Shown here piece by piece: positions 1 through 5,608 of a stretch of DNA of 8,471 bases. The notes beneath the pieces were generated by a model. It was not told the DNA's origin, ran no database searches, and saw only the letters and a program-made list of their open reading frames with translations. The translations under genes were made by a program, and so were the position numbers. How positions within the stretch are numbered: the stretch's first letter is position 1; each line of letters starts with the position of its first letter. Origin of the DNA: Bacteroidales bacterium (GTDB lineage Bacteria > Bacteroidota > Bacteroidia > Bacteroidales > WCHB1-69). The stretch covers positions 1 to 8,471 of the forward strand of contig JAISRU010000023.1 in assembly GCA_031273515.1 (NCBI GenBank). Direction: 5' to 3'.

Positions 1-1
1 T

Positions 2-205
2 ATGACAAATTCAAAAGATTTTATTTATACGACAGGCGCATTGCTTAGACCTCAAAAGCTTACAGATATGTTCGGTAATGTGATTTGGATGTGGGCAGTA
101 GCCGAATTTACCGATGACAGTTACAAAGACGACAATGTTTTTAATCCACCTGAAACCGCCCTTAACCTCGAAGAATTAGTAAAAGATGAAAATGATAGAG
201 GATAA
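2..205 (+). CDS. Hypothetical protein, possibly the N-proximal remnant of a restriction endonuclease
   Basis: A 67-residue open frame begins with ATG at position 2 and ends with TAA at 203-205. The window starts one base upstream, so the ATG may be internal and the true gene may extend off the left edge. The protein is acidic towards its C-terminus, has aromatic stretches (GNVIWMWAVAEF near residues 25-36) and shows no signal peptide or membrane segment. Its composition looks like a genuine globular protein, not random translation. Just downstream, in a different frame, lies a fragment with an E-x-K motif (EVKLMGKGNPES), and joining the two gives a sensible protein. This suggests the ORF is the front part of a gene broken by frameshifts. 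From memory, the combined sequence recalls CfrBI-type type II restriction endonucleases, but this was not checked. It could instead be a small intact protein of unknown function. Confidence 0.5.
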   Translation: MTNSKDFIYTTGALLRPQKLTDMFGNVIWMWAVAEFTDDSYKDDNVFNPPETALNLEELVKDENDRG

Positions 206-215
206 CGGCAAGTAA

Positions 216-281
216 TATCTTTGTGAAGTAAAATTGATGGGCAAAGGAAATCCAGAAAGTGCAGAAATGATTTGCCAATAA
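216..281 (+). pseudogene. Frameshifted gene fragment with an E-x-K motif (possible restriction endonuclease remnant)
   Basis: In the third forward frame, positions 216-278 read YLCEVKLMGKGNPESAEMIC plus Q, then TAA at 279-281. The stretch has protein-like composition and contains E-V-K, compatible with the E-x-K part of a PD-(D/E)xK nuclease site. Upstream, the first forward frame over 199-216 reads RITASN. A composite ...DENDR-ITASN-YLCEVKLMGKG... therefore needs two small indels, one near 199-203 and one near 216-228. The last part of the expected nuclease domain is missing. Calling it a CfrBI-like nuclease is recall-based inference. A chance open stretch cannot be excluded, because the piece has only 21 codons. 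Confidence 0.3.
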
Positions 282-410
282 TTTTAGAGAAATTGTTTTG
301 ATGGATAACGACAAATGCATAGCAAGTTTTTTACGCATGTGACAATTTGAAATGCACTCATTTTAATACATCAATGCTGCAAATTGAACCGATGTCGTCT
401 ACAAGATAGC

Positions 411-662
411 TCAGCCTTGTGGCAGAAAGTCTCAGCCATACGGCGGAAAGGCTCAGCCTTGTGGTGGAAACTCTCATCCATGCGGCGGAAAGTCTCAGCC
501 ATGCGGCGGAGAGTTTCAGCCATGCGGCGGAACGTCTCCGCCTTGTGGCGGAAAGTTTCAGCCATGCTGCGGAACGTCTCCGCCTTGTGGCGGAAAGTCT
601 CATCTACATGGCAAAAAGTCTCAGAGACCTCTCGGAAAGCCTCAGCTATATGGAGGAAGACG
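411..662. repeat. Tandem array, 12 copies of a 21-bp unit
   Basis: Twelve consecutive 21-bp units were counted from 411 to 662, with consensus TCAGCCATGCGGCGGAAAGTC. The central units are the most alike and the last three (600-662) are the most diverged. A higher-order 42-bp unit is visible: 516-557 and 558-599 differ at only two bases. Units of the subtype TCCGCCTTGTGGCGGA (537-552 and 579-594) form a perfect 6-bp hairpin with a TTGT loop. Because 21 is a multiple of three, several frames on both strands stay open and give heptad repeats: AETFRRM-like on the minus strand, AESLSHA-like on the plus strand. The open frames begin at TTG or GTG with no visible promoter, so I treat the array as non-coding. 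A heptad-repeat coiled-coil peptide remains possible. The array lies between convergent 3' ends (the left-edge gene and thiF). Confidence 0.9.
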
Positions 663-677
663 CACCTGAACTCGTTT

Positions 678-1430
678 CTACAACCGCTGATTTGCCTCGA
701 AATTAGCTTTGGCAAGTTGTCGGTTCTGTTGCGACGGAAGAATGTTTACGCAAAAACTGTGATTGGTTTGCAAATTCAGATTCAGCAGTTTATCTGCCAG
801 CAGTTCGCCGCATTGGGTGATGAGTTTGATGACTTCGTTCACCTGTAAACAACCGATAATACCGGGCAAAACGCCAAAAATACCCACGACATGCGTCTGG
901 GAAGCAATCATTTCGCGTTCGTCGGGAAACAGACAACGATACGTTGCTCCCTGTCGATAATTAAAGACGGCAAGTTGTCCGCAAAATCCGGCAACAGCTC
1001 CGTAAATCAGCGGTTTGTCCAAGCCGACACAGGTATCGCTAAGCAAATAGCGCGTCTTGAAATTATCGCTCGCATCAATTACCACGTCCATATCTTTTGC
1101 CAATCCCGAAGCATTCTCAGGACAAAAAATATCGCATACAGCTTCTGTTTCCACATCGGAATTGAGCGCTTGCAGACTTTTTTTCGCTTCTTCTGCTTTG
1201 CTGCGTCCGACCTGCGTTTCCCGATAGAGTATCTGTCGTTGAAGATTGTGAATCGATACCGTATCCGCATCGACAATGCGTAGTTTGCCAATGCCCGCCG
1301 CAACTAAATAAGTACAAATTGCCGAACCCAATCCGCCTGCGCCGACAACAAGAGCGGAAGTCTGTCCGAGTTTGCGTTGTCCTGCCTCGCCAATCTCAGG
1401 CAGCATTATCTGACGACTATATCTTTCCAT
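678..1430 (-). CDS. thiF: ThiF/MoeB/HesA-family adenylyltransferase (thiamine thiazole synthesis)
   Basis: The 250-residue protein belongs to the E1-like family that adenylates the C-terminal glycine of a small sulfur carrier (ThiS for ThiF). The nucleotide-binding loop GAGGLGS is at residues 30-36. The acidic D54/D56 segment is followed by HNLQRQ (61-66), with the family arginine at R65. DASDNF (119-124) carries the adenylation aspartate, D122. Zinc ligands look degenerate: the usual CxxC before LFP is TYRC (163-166), and near the C-terminus only C227 is seen. Where ThiF and MoeB usually have a conserved cysteine ahead of the GVxG segment, this protein has IASQTHVVG (175-183). The ATG at 1430 lies inside the end of thiH (14-bp overlap), so translation is probably coupled. 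The pairing with thiH favours ThiF over MoeB. About 20 C-terminal residues look like a poorly conserved tail. Confidence 0.88.
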   Translation of the reverse strand: MERYSRQIMLPEIGEAGQRKLGQTSALVVGAGGLGSAICTYLVAAGIGKLRIVDADTVSIHNLQRQILYRETQVGRSKAEEAKKSLQALNSDVETEAVCDIFCPENASGLAKDMDVVIDASDNFKTRYLLSDTCVGLDKPLIYGAVAGFCGQLAVFNYRQGATYRCLFPDEREMIASQTHVVGIFGVLPGIIGCLQVNEVIKLITQCGELLADKLLNLNLQTNHSFCVNILPSQQNRQLAKANFEANQRL

Positions 1431-2544
1431 ACTGTATCGGATTAAAAAAATCGTTCCAGTCTTTCCAGACCACCTCGTATCCTTGCTGTGCGATTGTCTT
1501 CAACATTTCTTCCGGCGAACGGTTATCATTGACCGTCCACTGCGCCAATTCTTCTTTTTGACAATATCCTCCCGGTTCCGTTTTAGAGCCTGCGCTCATC
1601 GAAGTGATCCCCAACGAAATCATATTGTCGCGAAAAACGCTGTTCTCTCTTGTTGTGAGCGACATTTCCACATCGTTGTCGAAAATACGGAATGCCCATA
1701 TCATTTGAGCAAATTGTTTGTCTGTAATGTGGAAGTCGGGCTGAAAACTGCCTTCGTGCGGACGGATGCGCGGAAAAGAAACGGAATAGGTACTTTTCCA
1801 ATACTTTTTTTCTAAATACCGAAGATGCATGGCAAGAAAAACCGCTTCAATTCGCCAGTCTTCCAATCCGAGCAGTACGCCCAATCCTGTTTTGTGTATA
1901 CCTGCGCAACCCAGACGGTCGGGCGTTTCGATTCGCCATTTGTAATCTTTTTTCTTTCCTGCGGGATGATAATGCGTATACCGATTGCGATTATAGGTTT
2001 CCTGATAGATGTATACGCCGTGTAATCCAGACTTTTGCAAACGCATATAGTCTTCTGTCGAAAGCGGTTGCACTTCCAACGATACCTGCTGAAAATAAGG
2101 TTTCACCAATTGCAGGGCATGTTCGATGTAATCTGTTCCGGCATGTACAGGCGATTCTCCTGTGAGCAGCAAAATATGTTCAAATCCCATTTGTTTGATG
2201 ACCTTCACTTCGTTTTTGATTGCTTCGTCGGACAAAATCACTCGACGAATGGAGTTGCTGTGATTGAATCCGCAATAAATGCAATGGTTCAGACATGCGT
2301 TGGAAAGATAAAGCGGAATATAAAATCGGATAGTTTTGCCAAAACGTTTTTGTGTAGCCGTCCGACTTTGCCAAGCCATGCGTTCCAGATAATTTTCGGC
2401 GGCGGGAGATACGAGCGCTTTCATATCTTCTATGGTTGGATTGTGCCGATTGAGCGCCTGTTCCACGTCGGAAACTGTTTTTCGGTATATTTCTTCGCCT
2501 GTCCTGTTCCAGTCAAGATCGGCGACAGCATCGTAAAATGTCAT
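1417..2544 (-). CDS. thiH: 2-iminoacetate synthase ThiH (radical SAM tyrosine lyase)
   Basis: ThiH cleaves tyrosine by radical SAM chemistry to dehydroglycine (2-iminoacetate) and p-cresol; dehydroglycine feeds ThiG for thiazole formation. The protein has 375 residues, the usual family length. The [4Fe-4S] cluster motif is CLNHCIYCGF, with C84, C88 and C91. Other family-like segments are LLTGESPVHAG, VQPLSTEDYMRL, YIYQETYN, HKTGLGVLLGLEDWR, SFPRIRPHEG and the C-terminal region SMSAGSKTEPGGY. Translation starts at ATG 2544, about 45 bases downstream of a -7-type promoter motif at 2590-2598. It is the first gene of a two-gene unit with thiF. The other thiamine genes, commonly clustered with these in Bacteroidales, are absent from the window. 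I saw no TPP riboswitch-like conserved segments in the short leader. Identification is secure from the motifs. Confidence 0.96.
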   Translation of the reverse strand: MTFYDAVADLDWNRTGEEIYRKTVSDVEQALNRHNPTIEDMKALVSPAAENYLERMAWQSRTATQKRFGKTIRFYIPLYLSNACLNHCIYCGFNHSNSIRRVILSDEAIKNEVKVIKQMGFEHILLLTGESPVHAGTDYIEHALQLVKPYFQQVSLEVQPLSTEDYMRLQKSGLHGVYIYQETYNRNRYTHYHPAGKKKDYKWRIETPDRLGCAGIHKTGLGVLLGLEDWRIEAVFLAMHLRYLEKKYWKSTYSVSFPRIRPHEGSFQPDFHITDKQFAQMIWAFRIFDNDVEMSLTTRENSVFRDNMISLGITSMSAGSKTEPGGYCQKEELAQWTVNDNRSPEEMLKTIAQQGYEVVWKDWNDFFNPIQYGKI

Positions 2545-2589
2545 TGATCAGTTTGTTTTATTTTTGTTGATTTGATTTCCAATTGCAAT

Positions 2590-2598
2590 GCAAAAGTA
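2590..2598 (-). promoter_or_regulatory. Bacteroidota-type -7 promoter element for thiH-thiF
   Basis: Read on the minus strand, the sequence is TACTTTTGC, matching the phylum consensus TAnnTTTG. It would start transcription about 40 bases before the thiH ATG. No convincing -33 TTTG element sits at the expected spacing. The same ten bases, TACTTTTGCA, occur upstream of two other genes in the window, which supports the call. Confidence 0.55.
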
Positions 2599-2648
2599 CT
2601 AAAATTTCGCACGAAACAGGGATACGGAGTAATTCTTTTGCTGCAATT

Positions 2649-2760
2649 TGTCCGACATACGATACAAAGAGAGCAGATTATGCGCTTTGGATAGACTGTC
2701 TTTGAGTATTTTAGACGAAATTTCAAGCGGGAGGAGATAAATCGCAAAATAAGTCGGACA
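2649..2760. repeat. Separated inverted repeat in the divergent promoter region
   Basis: TGTCCGACATA (2649-2659) and TAAGTCGGACA (2750-2760) are inverted copies that match at 10 of 11 positions across a 90-base spacer. They lie between the two divergent -7 motifs. They could be a pair of binding sites for a regulator shared by thiH and the beta-barrel gene, or the ends of a folded RNA. Nothing in the spacer looks like a gene. A shorter inverted pair, AAATTTCG (2602-2609) and CGAAATTT (2716-2723), overlaps this region. Function is unknown. Confidence 0.4.
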
Positions 2761-2777
2761 GTTTGGAAAAAAAGTTG

Positions 2778-2786
2778 TACTTTTGC
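2778..2786 (+). promoter_or_regulatory. Bacteroidota-type -7 promoter element for the PorT-like gene and tRNA
   Basis: TACTTTTGC matches TAnnTTTG. The wider 15-base string GTTGTACTTTTGCAG is shared exactly with the sufC promoter on the minus strand. A TTTG at 2762-2765 lies closer than a normal -33 element, so the upstream half is uncertain. The leader to the ATG at 2846 would be about 50 bases. Confidence 0.55.
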
Positions 2787-2845
2787 AGCAATGAAGATTA
2801 AGGATAAACAAAACAAAGAATAACGTATTAAAAACAGTGGTCGGA

Positions 2846-3592
2846 ATGAGAAGATGCTATTTTCTATTTTTAATATTGGTATGTATGTCAAGCGCTGACA
2901 TGCTTTATGCTCAGATAGGACGTCCGCGAGCGGTCGAGATTGGATTATTTGCCGGTCCGACTATTGACTGGAGTTCTACGGGTACGAGGGGATATAATAA
3001 TGCAGGAATACGTCTTGGAGGCGTTTACGGTCTGAATGTGGATATTAATCTGGCACAGACGTCGTCCAATTATTTTTTCTCGACAGGCGTTAATGCTCGA
3101 CATATTCGATACGGTTTTAAATTCACCGATAATTATATATATAAAGATGTAACTACAGGCGATGAGCAAACAATAGAGAGGGCAGAAGTTGTTTCGACGT
3201 TTACCACGACCTATGTTAGTCTTCCGACTGCCATTAAATTGAAGACCAATGAATTTGGACGATTTGTTGTCTTTGGACTTGTGGGATTGGAACACGGTAT
3301 TGCGGTTTCGTCGAAATCGAACGACGAAGTTACGGATGTAATGAATGCTCGGACTATGAAGAAAACAGAAAAGAACGATCATTACAAGCATACGGCGATT
3401 TTCAAAGAGTCGCTGTACATTGTTTTGGGGACAGAATATATTATACAGGATCAGACAAAGATCACCTTTGGATTGGGATACGATCACGGATTTAATAATA
3501 TGTTTCGGAAGAAATATACGAACACAATAACGTCGGAAGCTGTCAATATTCATACGCATCGTATAGAGTTTCAGTTCGGGGTTATTTTTTGA
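2846..3592 (+). CDS. PorT-like outer-membrane beta-barrel protein
   Basis: The 248-residue protein starts with a clear signal peptide: MRR, then a hydrophobic core (CYFLFLILVCM), then a cleavage site after ADMLYA. The mature part begins QIGRPRAVEIG. It alternates short amphipathic strands rich in glycine and aromatic residues (GLFAGPTIDW, VVFGLVGLEHG, ITFGLGYDHG) and ends FQFGVIF, with the terminal aromatic residue typical of outer-membrane barrels. The segment YVSLPTAIKLKTNEFGRF resembles the 'Y-x-x-(I/L)-P-x-x-x-K' strand of PorT-type Bacteroidota barrels. PorT itself acts in type IX secretion, but this family has many paralogues, so no specific role is assigned. A GTG at 2837 gives a start three codons earlier; ATG 2846 was chosen because it begins an ideal signal peptide. 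A possible lipobox (ILVC) does not fit the usual L-[AS]-[GA]-C form. Confidence 0.8.
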   Translation: MRRCYFLFLILVCMSSADMLYAQIGRPRAVEIGLFAGPTIDWSSTGTRGYNNAGIRLGGVYGLNVDINLAQTSSNYFFSTGVNARHIRYGFKFTDNYIYKDVTTGDEQTIERAEVVSTFTTTYVSLPTAIKLKTNEFGRFVVFGLVGLEHGIAVSSKSNDEVTDVMNARTMKKTEKNDHYKHTAIFKESLYIVLGTEYIIQDQTKITFGLGYDHGFNNMFRKKYTNTITSEAVNIHTHRIEFQFGVIF

Positions 3593-3618
3593 GAGAGAAG
3601 AAAGAAAAAAAGATAGAG

Positions 3619-3692
3619 GGCCATGTAGTTCAGCTGAATAGAACGTCAGATTCCGGTTCTGAAAGTCGGGGGTTTGAATCCCTCCATGGTCA
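3619..3692 (+). tRNA. tRNA-Arg (anticodon CCG)
   Basis: A complete cloverleaf folds by hand. The acceptor arm is GGCCATG (3619-3625) with CATGGTC (3685-3691), containing one G-U pair. The D arm is GTTC/GAAC (3628-3631, 3641-3644). The anticodon arm is TCAGA/TCTGA (3646-3650, 3658-3662) with loop TTCCGGT, giving anticodon CCG at 3653-3655. The T arm is GGGGG/CCCTC (3668-3672, 3680-3684) with loop TTTGAAT. The discriminator is A (3692) and CCA is not encoded. It should read CGG codons; A20 in the D loop is a known arginine identity base in bacteria. Two normally near-invariant bases are changed: G19 is A (3637) and C56 is T (3675), which would restore pairing as A19-U56. It lies 26 bases after the beta-barrel gene and has no clear promoter of its own, so co-transcription is likely. 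Confidence 0.93.
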
Positions 3693-3696
3693 CAAA

Positions 3697-3745
3697 AACG
3701 AGTAAACAAGTAGACGAGTGGACAAGTGAACGAGAGCGCAAGCGA
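3697..3745. repeat. Left inverted repeat of the repeat island
   Basis: This segment is an imperfect reverse complement of 4329-4370. It begins five bases after the tRNA 3' end. It is itself built of about 16-bp subunits: ACGAGTAAACAAGTAG followed by ACGAGTGGACAAGTGA, then ACGAG and GCGCAAGCGA. The right copy lacks about seven bases found here. A second, inner inverted pair (CGTCATTGC at 3761-3769, GCAATGACG at 4275-4283) lies inside the first. Confidence 0.75.
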
Positions 3746-3792
3746 TGCAAATACCCACGCCGTCATTGCATCGTCATTTTCCTCACCCCCTG

Positions 3793-3915
3793 CCCCTCTC
3801 CAAAGTTGGAGCGGGGAGAGTATTCATTGCGAATACAGGGGCGCACTTGTGTGTGCGTCCAACACCGAAGGTGTTTTCTTTTGATAACCCCGTACAAGCG
3901 TAGCGCAGTGCGGGG
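3793..3915. other. Cluster of four stem-loops in the repeat island
   Basis: Four hairpins follow each other. (1) 3793-3816: CCCC and CTCCAA pair with TTGGAG and GGGG around a one-base mismatch. (2) 3839-3860: an 8-bp stem, GGGCGCAC with GTGCGTCC, including one G-U pair. (3) 3861-3875: AACACC-GAA-GGTGTT, followed by TTTCTTTT, which resembles a weak intrinsic terminator for the plus-strand beta-barrel gene and tRNA. (4) 3888-3915: CCCCGTA with TGCGGGG, enclosing a small GCG-TAG-CGC hairpin. No convincing protein is encoded. Such G/C-rich intergenic hairpins recall dispersed repeats of Bacteroidota genomes. Whether the structure is transcribed is not known. Confidence 0.6.
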
Positions 3916-3932
3916 GCGAAGGGCAATCCTGA

Positions 3933-4253
3933 TTCTACCCACAATCGAAGAGAAATGTCCCCGGAAACGCCCGTTTCTACCCACAATCGAAGAGAAATGT
4001 ACCCAGAAACACCCGTTTCTACTCATAATCAAAGAGAAATGCACCCAAAAACGCCCGTTTCTACCCACAATCGAAGAGAAATGTACCCAGAAACGCCCGT
4101 TTCTACCCACAATCAAAGAGAAATGTACCCAGAAACGCCCATTTCTACCCATAATCGAAGAGAAATGTACCCAAAAACGCCCGTTTCTACCCCCAATCAA
4201 AGAGAAATGTACCCAGAAACGCCCGTTTCTACCCATAATCAAAGAGAAATGTA
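3933..4253. repeat. Tandem array, about 7.6 copies of a 42-bp unit
   Basis: Seven full 42-bp units start at 3933, 3975, 4017, 4059, 4101, 4143 and 4185; a 27-bp partial unit starts at 4227. A typical unit begins TTCTACCCACAATCGAAGAG and continues AAATGTACCCAGAAACGCCCGT. At most unit junctions AGAAAC-GCCC-GTTTCT forms a 6-bp hairpin. Some units carry changes that break one pair (AAAAAC at two junctions, ATTTCT at another) without a compensating change. Copies also vary between TCGAAG and TCAAAG. Two forward frames and one reverse frame are open through the array, giving 14-residue repeats such as THNRREMYPETPVS or GRNGRFWVHFSLIV. None has a convincing start and promoter, so I call it non-coding DNA. 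Confidence 0.92.
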
Positions 4254-4293
4254 TCTGTCTATAACGTAGTCATCGCAATGACGGGTGAAAATT

Positions 4294-4310
4294 CCCCTCC
4301 TTTGGAGGGG
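4294..4310. terminator. Strong hairpin near the 3' end of waaA
   Basis: CCCCTCC-TTT-GGAGGGG is a perfect 7-bp stem with a three-base loop. It lies about 60 bases past the waaA stop codon on the minus strand and could end that transcript. The base run after it on the minus strand (AATTTTCACC) is only weakly T-rich. It also resembles intergenic repeats common in Bacteroidota, so the terminator role is uncertain. Confidence 0.35.
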
Positions 4311-4328
4311 TAGGGGTGGTTTTCCTTG

Positions 4329-4370
4329 TCGCTTTGCGCTCTTGTCCACTCGCCTACTTGTCCACTCGTT
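4329..4370. repeat. Right inverted repeat of the repeat island
   Basis: Read on the minus strand this is AACGAGTGGACAAGTAGGCG, then AGTGGACAAGAGCGCAAAGC, then GA. It matches the left copy at 3697-3745 apart from scattered substitutions, a deletion of about seven bases and one inserted A. Its outer end overlaps the waaA stop codon (TAA at 4371-4369), so the island begins exactly where that gene ends. Confidence 0.75.
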
Positions 4371-5601
4371 AACTAATAAAAACAAAGTTATAAATTTGTT
4401 CACATGCGCCCGTATGTTGAGATACGTATTGTTTGGCACGCATCCCGATAGATTGCAGATTGTCTTTGTCTGCAAACAATTGAGTGATTACCAAATCTAA
4501 TTCGACATAATTTGCAACAGAAAATGCTGCCGACAGTCCGATTAAATCCTTGGCTTCTTTGAACTTTTTGTAATTCGTCCCGAAGACAATGGGTTTTCCG
4601 TATGTTGCGGCTTCTAAAATATTGTGTATTCCTTTTCCGAAGCCTCCGCCTACATAAGCAATATCTCCGTATCGGTACAATGAATTGAGAATGCCAATCG
4701 TGTCAATAATAATAAGTTGAATGTTTTCTACAGACGTATTTGGACAAAGTTGCGAATACCGTATCATAGAGCATCCCTCGAAACATCTTTCTATTTCTTC
4801 AATATGTGCCTCGTGGACTTCGTGCGGGGCGAGGATCAAGCGAAAAGAATGTTCTTTTATCAACCGCGCAAGTAATTTTTCATCATTTGTCCACGTACTT
4901 CCTGCGACAATCATGTTCTCTTGACGCTTCATATCTGCAAAAACAGCAATCGGTTTGGCGTCGGAAACAAGTTTGGCAACTCTGTCGAAGCGGGTATCGC
5001 CGAAAACGACTGCCTGCGGAATCCGGTATTGACGCAATAACTCGACAGAGAATTGATCTTGCGTAAAAAAACAGCTTATTTGTCGCAGTTGCTTTCTGAA
5101 CCATGCTCCATGCCACGCAAAATAAAATTGTTCGTGAGAAAAGATGCACGAAACAGAATAAAAAGGAATATGCTGTCTATATGCTTCCCGGATATAATTG
5201 TACCAGAAATCATACTTGATGAAAAAGATGTATTTCGGTTGAACAATCTCAATAAATCGTCTTGCATTGGAGGGAGTATCGTTGGGAAGATAGCAAATAT
5301 AATCTGCCTGCGGGTAATTTTTCTGTATTTCGAATCCCGAAGGAGAAAAAAAGGTAAGCAGTATTTTACAGGAAGACTGTTTTTGTTTAAGGTATTCAAT
5401 AAGAGGTCGTCCCTGTTCAAATTCGCCTAACGATGCACAATGAACCCATATCACATTTTCGTTGGAAAAACTTTGCAGGGAGAGTTGTCGCAGGATATTT
5501 TTTCGTCCGTTTACCCACAGTCGGGCTTTCCTGCTTTTCACAGACGCACAATGCGCCGCAACCCAATAAAGCAAAATAAATAAATTGTACAGCAATCGCA
5601 T
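4369..5601 (-). CDS. waaA: 3-deoxy-D-manno-octulosonic acid (Kdo) transferase
   Basis: WaaA (KdtA) transfers Kdo from CMP-Kdo to the lipid A precursor at the inner face of the cytoplasmic membrane. With the start at ATG 5601 the protein has 410 residues, a normal length. An N-terminal hydrophobic segment (about residues 3-19) is the membrane anchor. WVHCASLGEFEQGRP (52-66) contains the catalytic glutamate, E60. LLTFFSPSG, YLPNDTP, FIKYDFWYNY (127-136), GDTRFDRV, AGSTWTNDE, LAPHEVHE and the C-terminal donor-binding part YVGGGFGKGIHNILEAATYG complete the GT30 pattern. An upstream ATG at 5631 would add ten residues and overlap the preceding gene by 23 bases. The inner ATG was preferred because homologues, as I recall them, begin near the hydrophobic segment and AGGGAAC precedes it. 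It follows the beta-barrel gene after a 7-base gap and is probably co-transcribed. Its stop codon touches the repeat island. Confidence 0.95.
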   Translation of the reverse strand: MRLLYNLFILLYWVAAHCASVKSRKARLWVNGRKNILRQLSLQSFSNENVIWVHCASLGEFEQGRPLIEYLKQKQSSCKILLTFFSPSGFEIQKNYPQADYICYLPNDTPSNARRFIEIVQPKYIFFIKYDFWYNYIREAYRQHIPFYSVSCIFSHEQFYFAWHGAWFRKQLRQISCFFTQDQFSVELLRQYRIPQAVVFGDTRFDRVAKLVSDAKPIAVFADMKRQENMIVAGSTWTNDEKLLARLIKEHSFRLILAPHEVHEAHIEEIERCFEGCSMIRYSQLCPNTSVENIQLIIIDTIGILNSLYRYGDIAYVGGGFGKGIHNILEAATYGKPIVFGTNYKKFKEAKDLIGLSAAFSVANYVELDLVITQLFADKDNLQSIGMRAKQYVSQHTGACEQIYNFVFIS

Positions 5602-5608
5602 AAGTTCC

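Noticed and set aside
371..715. 114-codon minus-strand frame of heptad repeats, and overlapping plus-strand frames at 384-848 and 419-706
   Set aside because: They start at TTG or GTG, overlap thiF or its 3' end, lack promoters, and exist because a 21-bp period keeps frames open.
2545..2590. TPP riboswitch upstream of thiH
   Set aside because: The leader is only about 40 bases and lacks the conserved CTGAGA and related segments.
2791..2823. Ten-codon leader peptide ahead of the PorT-like gene
   Set aside because: Its ATG lies at about the predicted transcription start, so it would have no leader for translation.
3619..3700. Attachment site for an integrative element at the tRNA 3' end
   Set aside because: No second copy of the tRNA 3' end and no integrase gene were seen in the window.
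2945..3766. 273-codon minus-strand open frame opposite the PorT-like gene
   Set aside because: It runs antisense across the beta-barrel gene and the tRNA and shows no family motifs; the plus strand has a signal peptide and barrel pattern.
3763..4242. 159-codon minus-strand frame and two plus-strand frames (3674-4264, 3955-4269) across the 42-bp array
   Set aside because: They are open because the period is a multiple of three. The main minus-strand frame begins at TTG, and none resembles a known protein.
3933..4253. 42-bp array as a CRISPR array
   Set aside because: The units are contiguous and wholly repeated, with no unique spacers.
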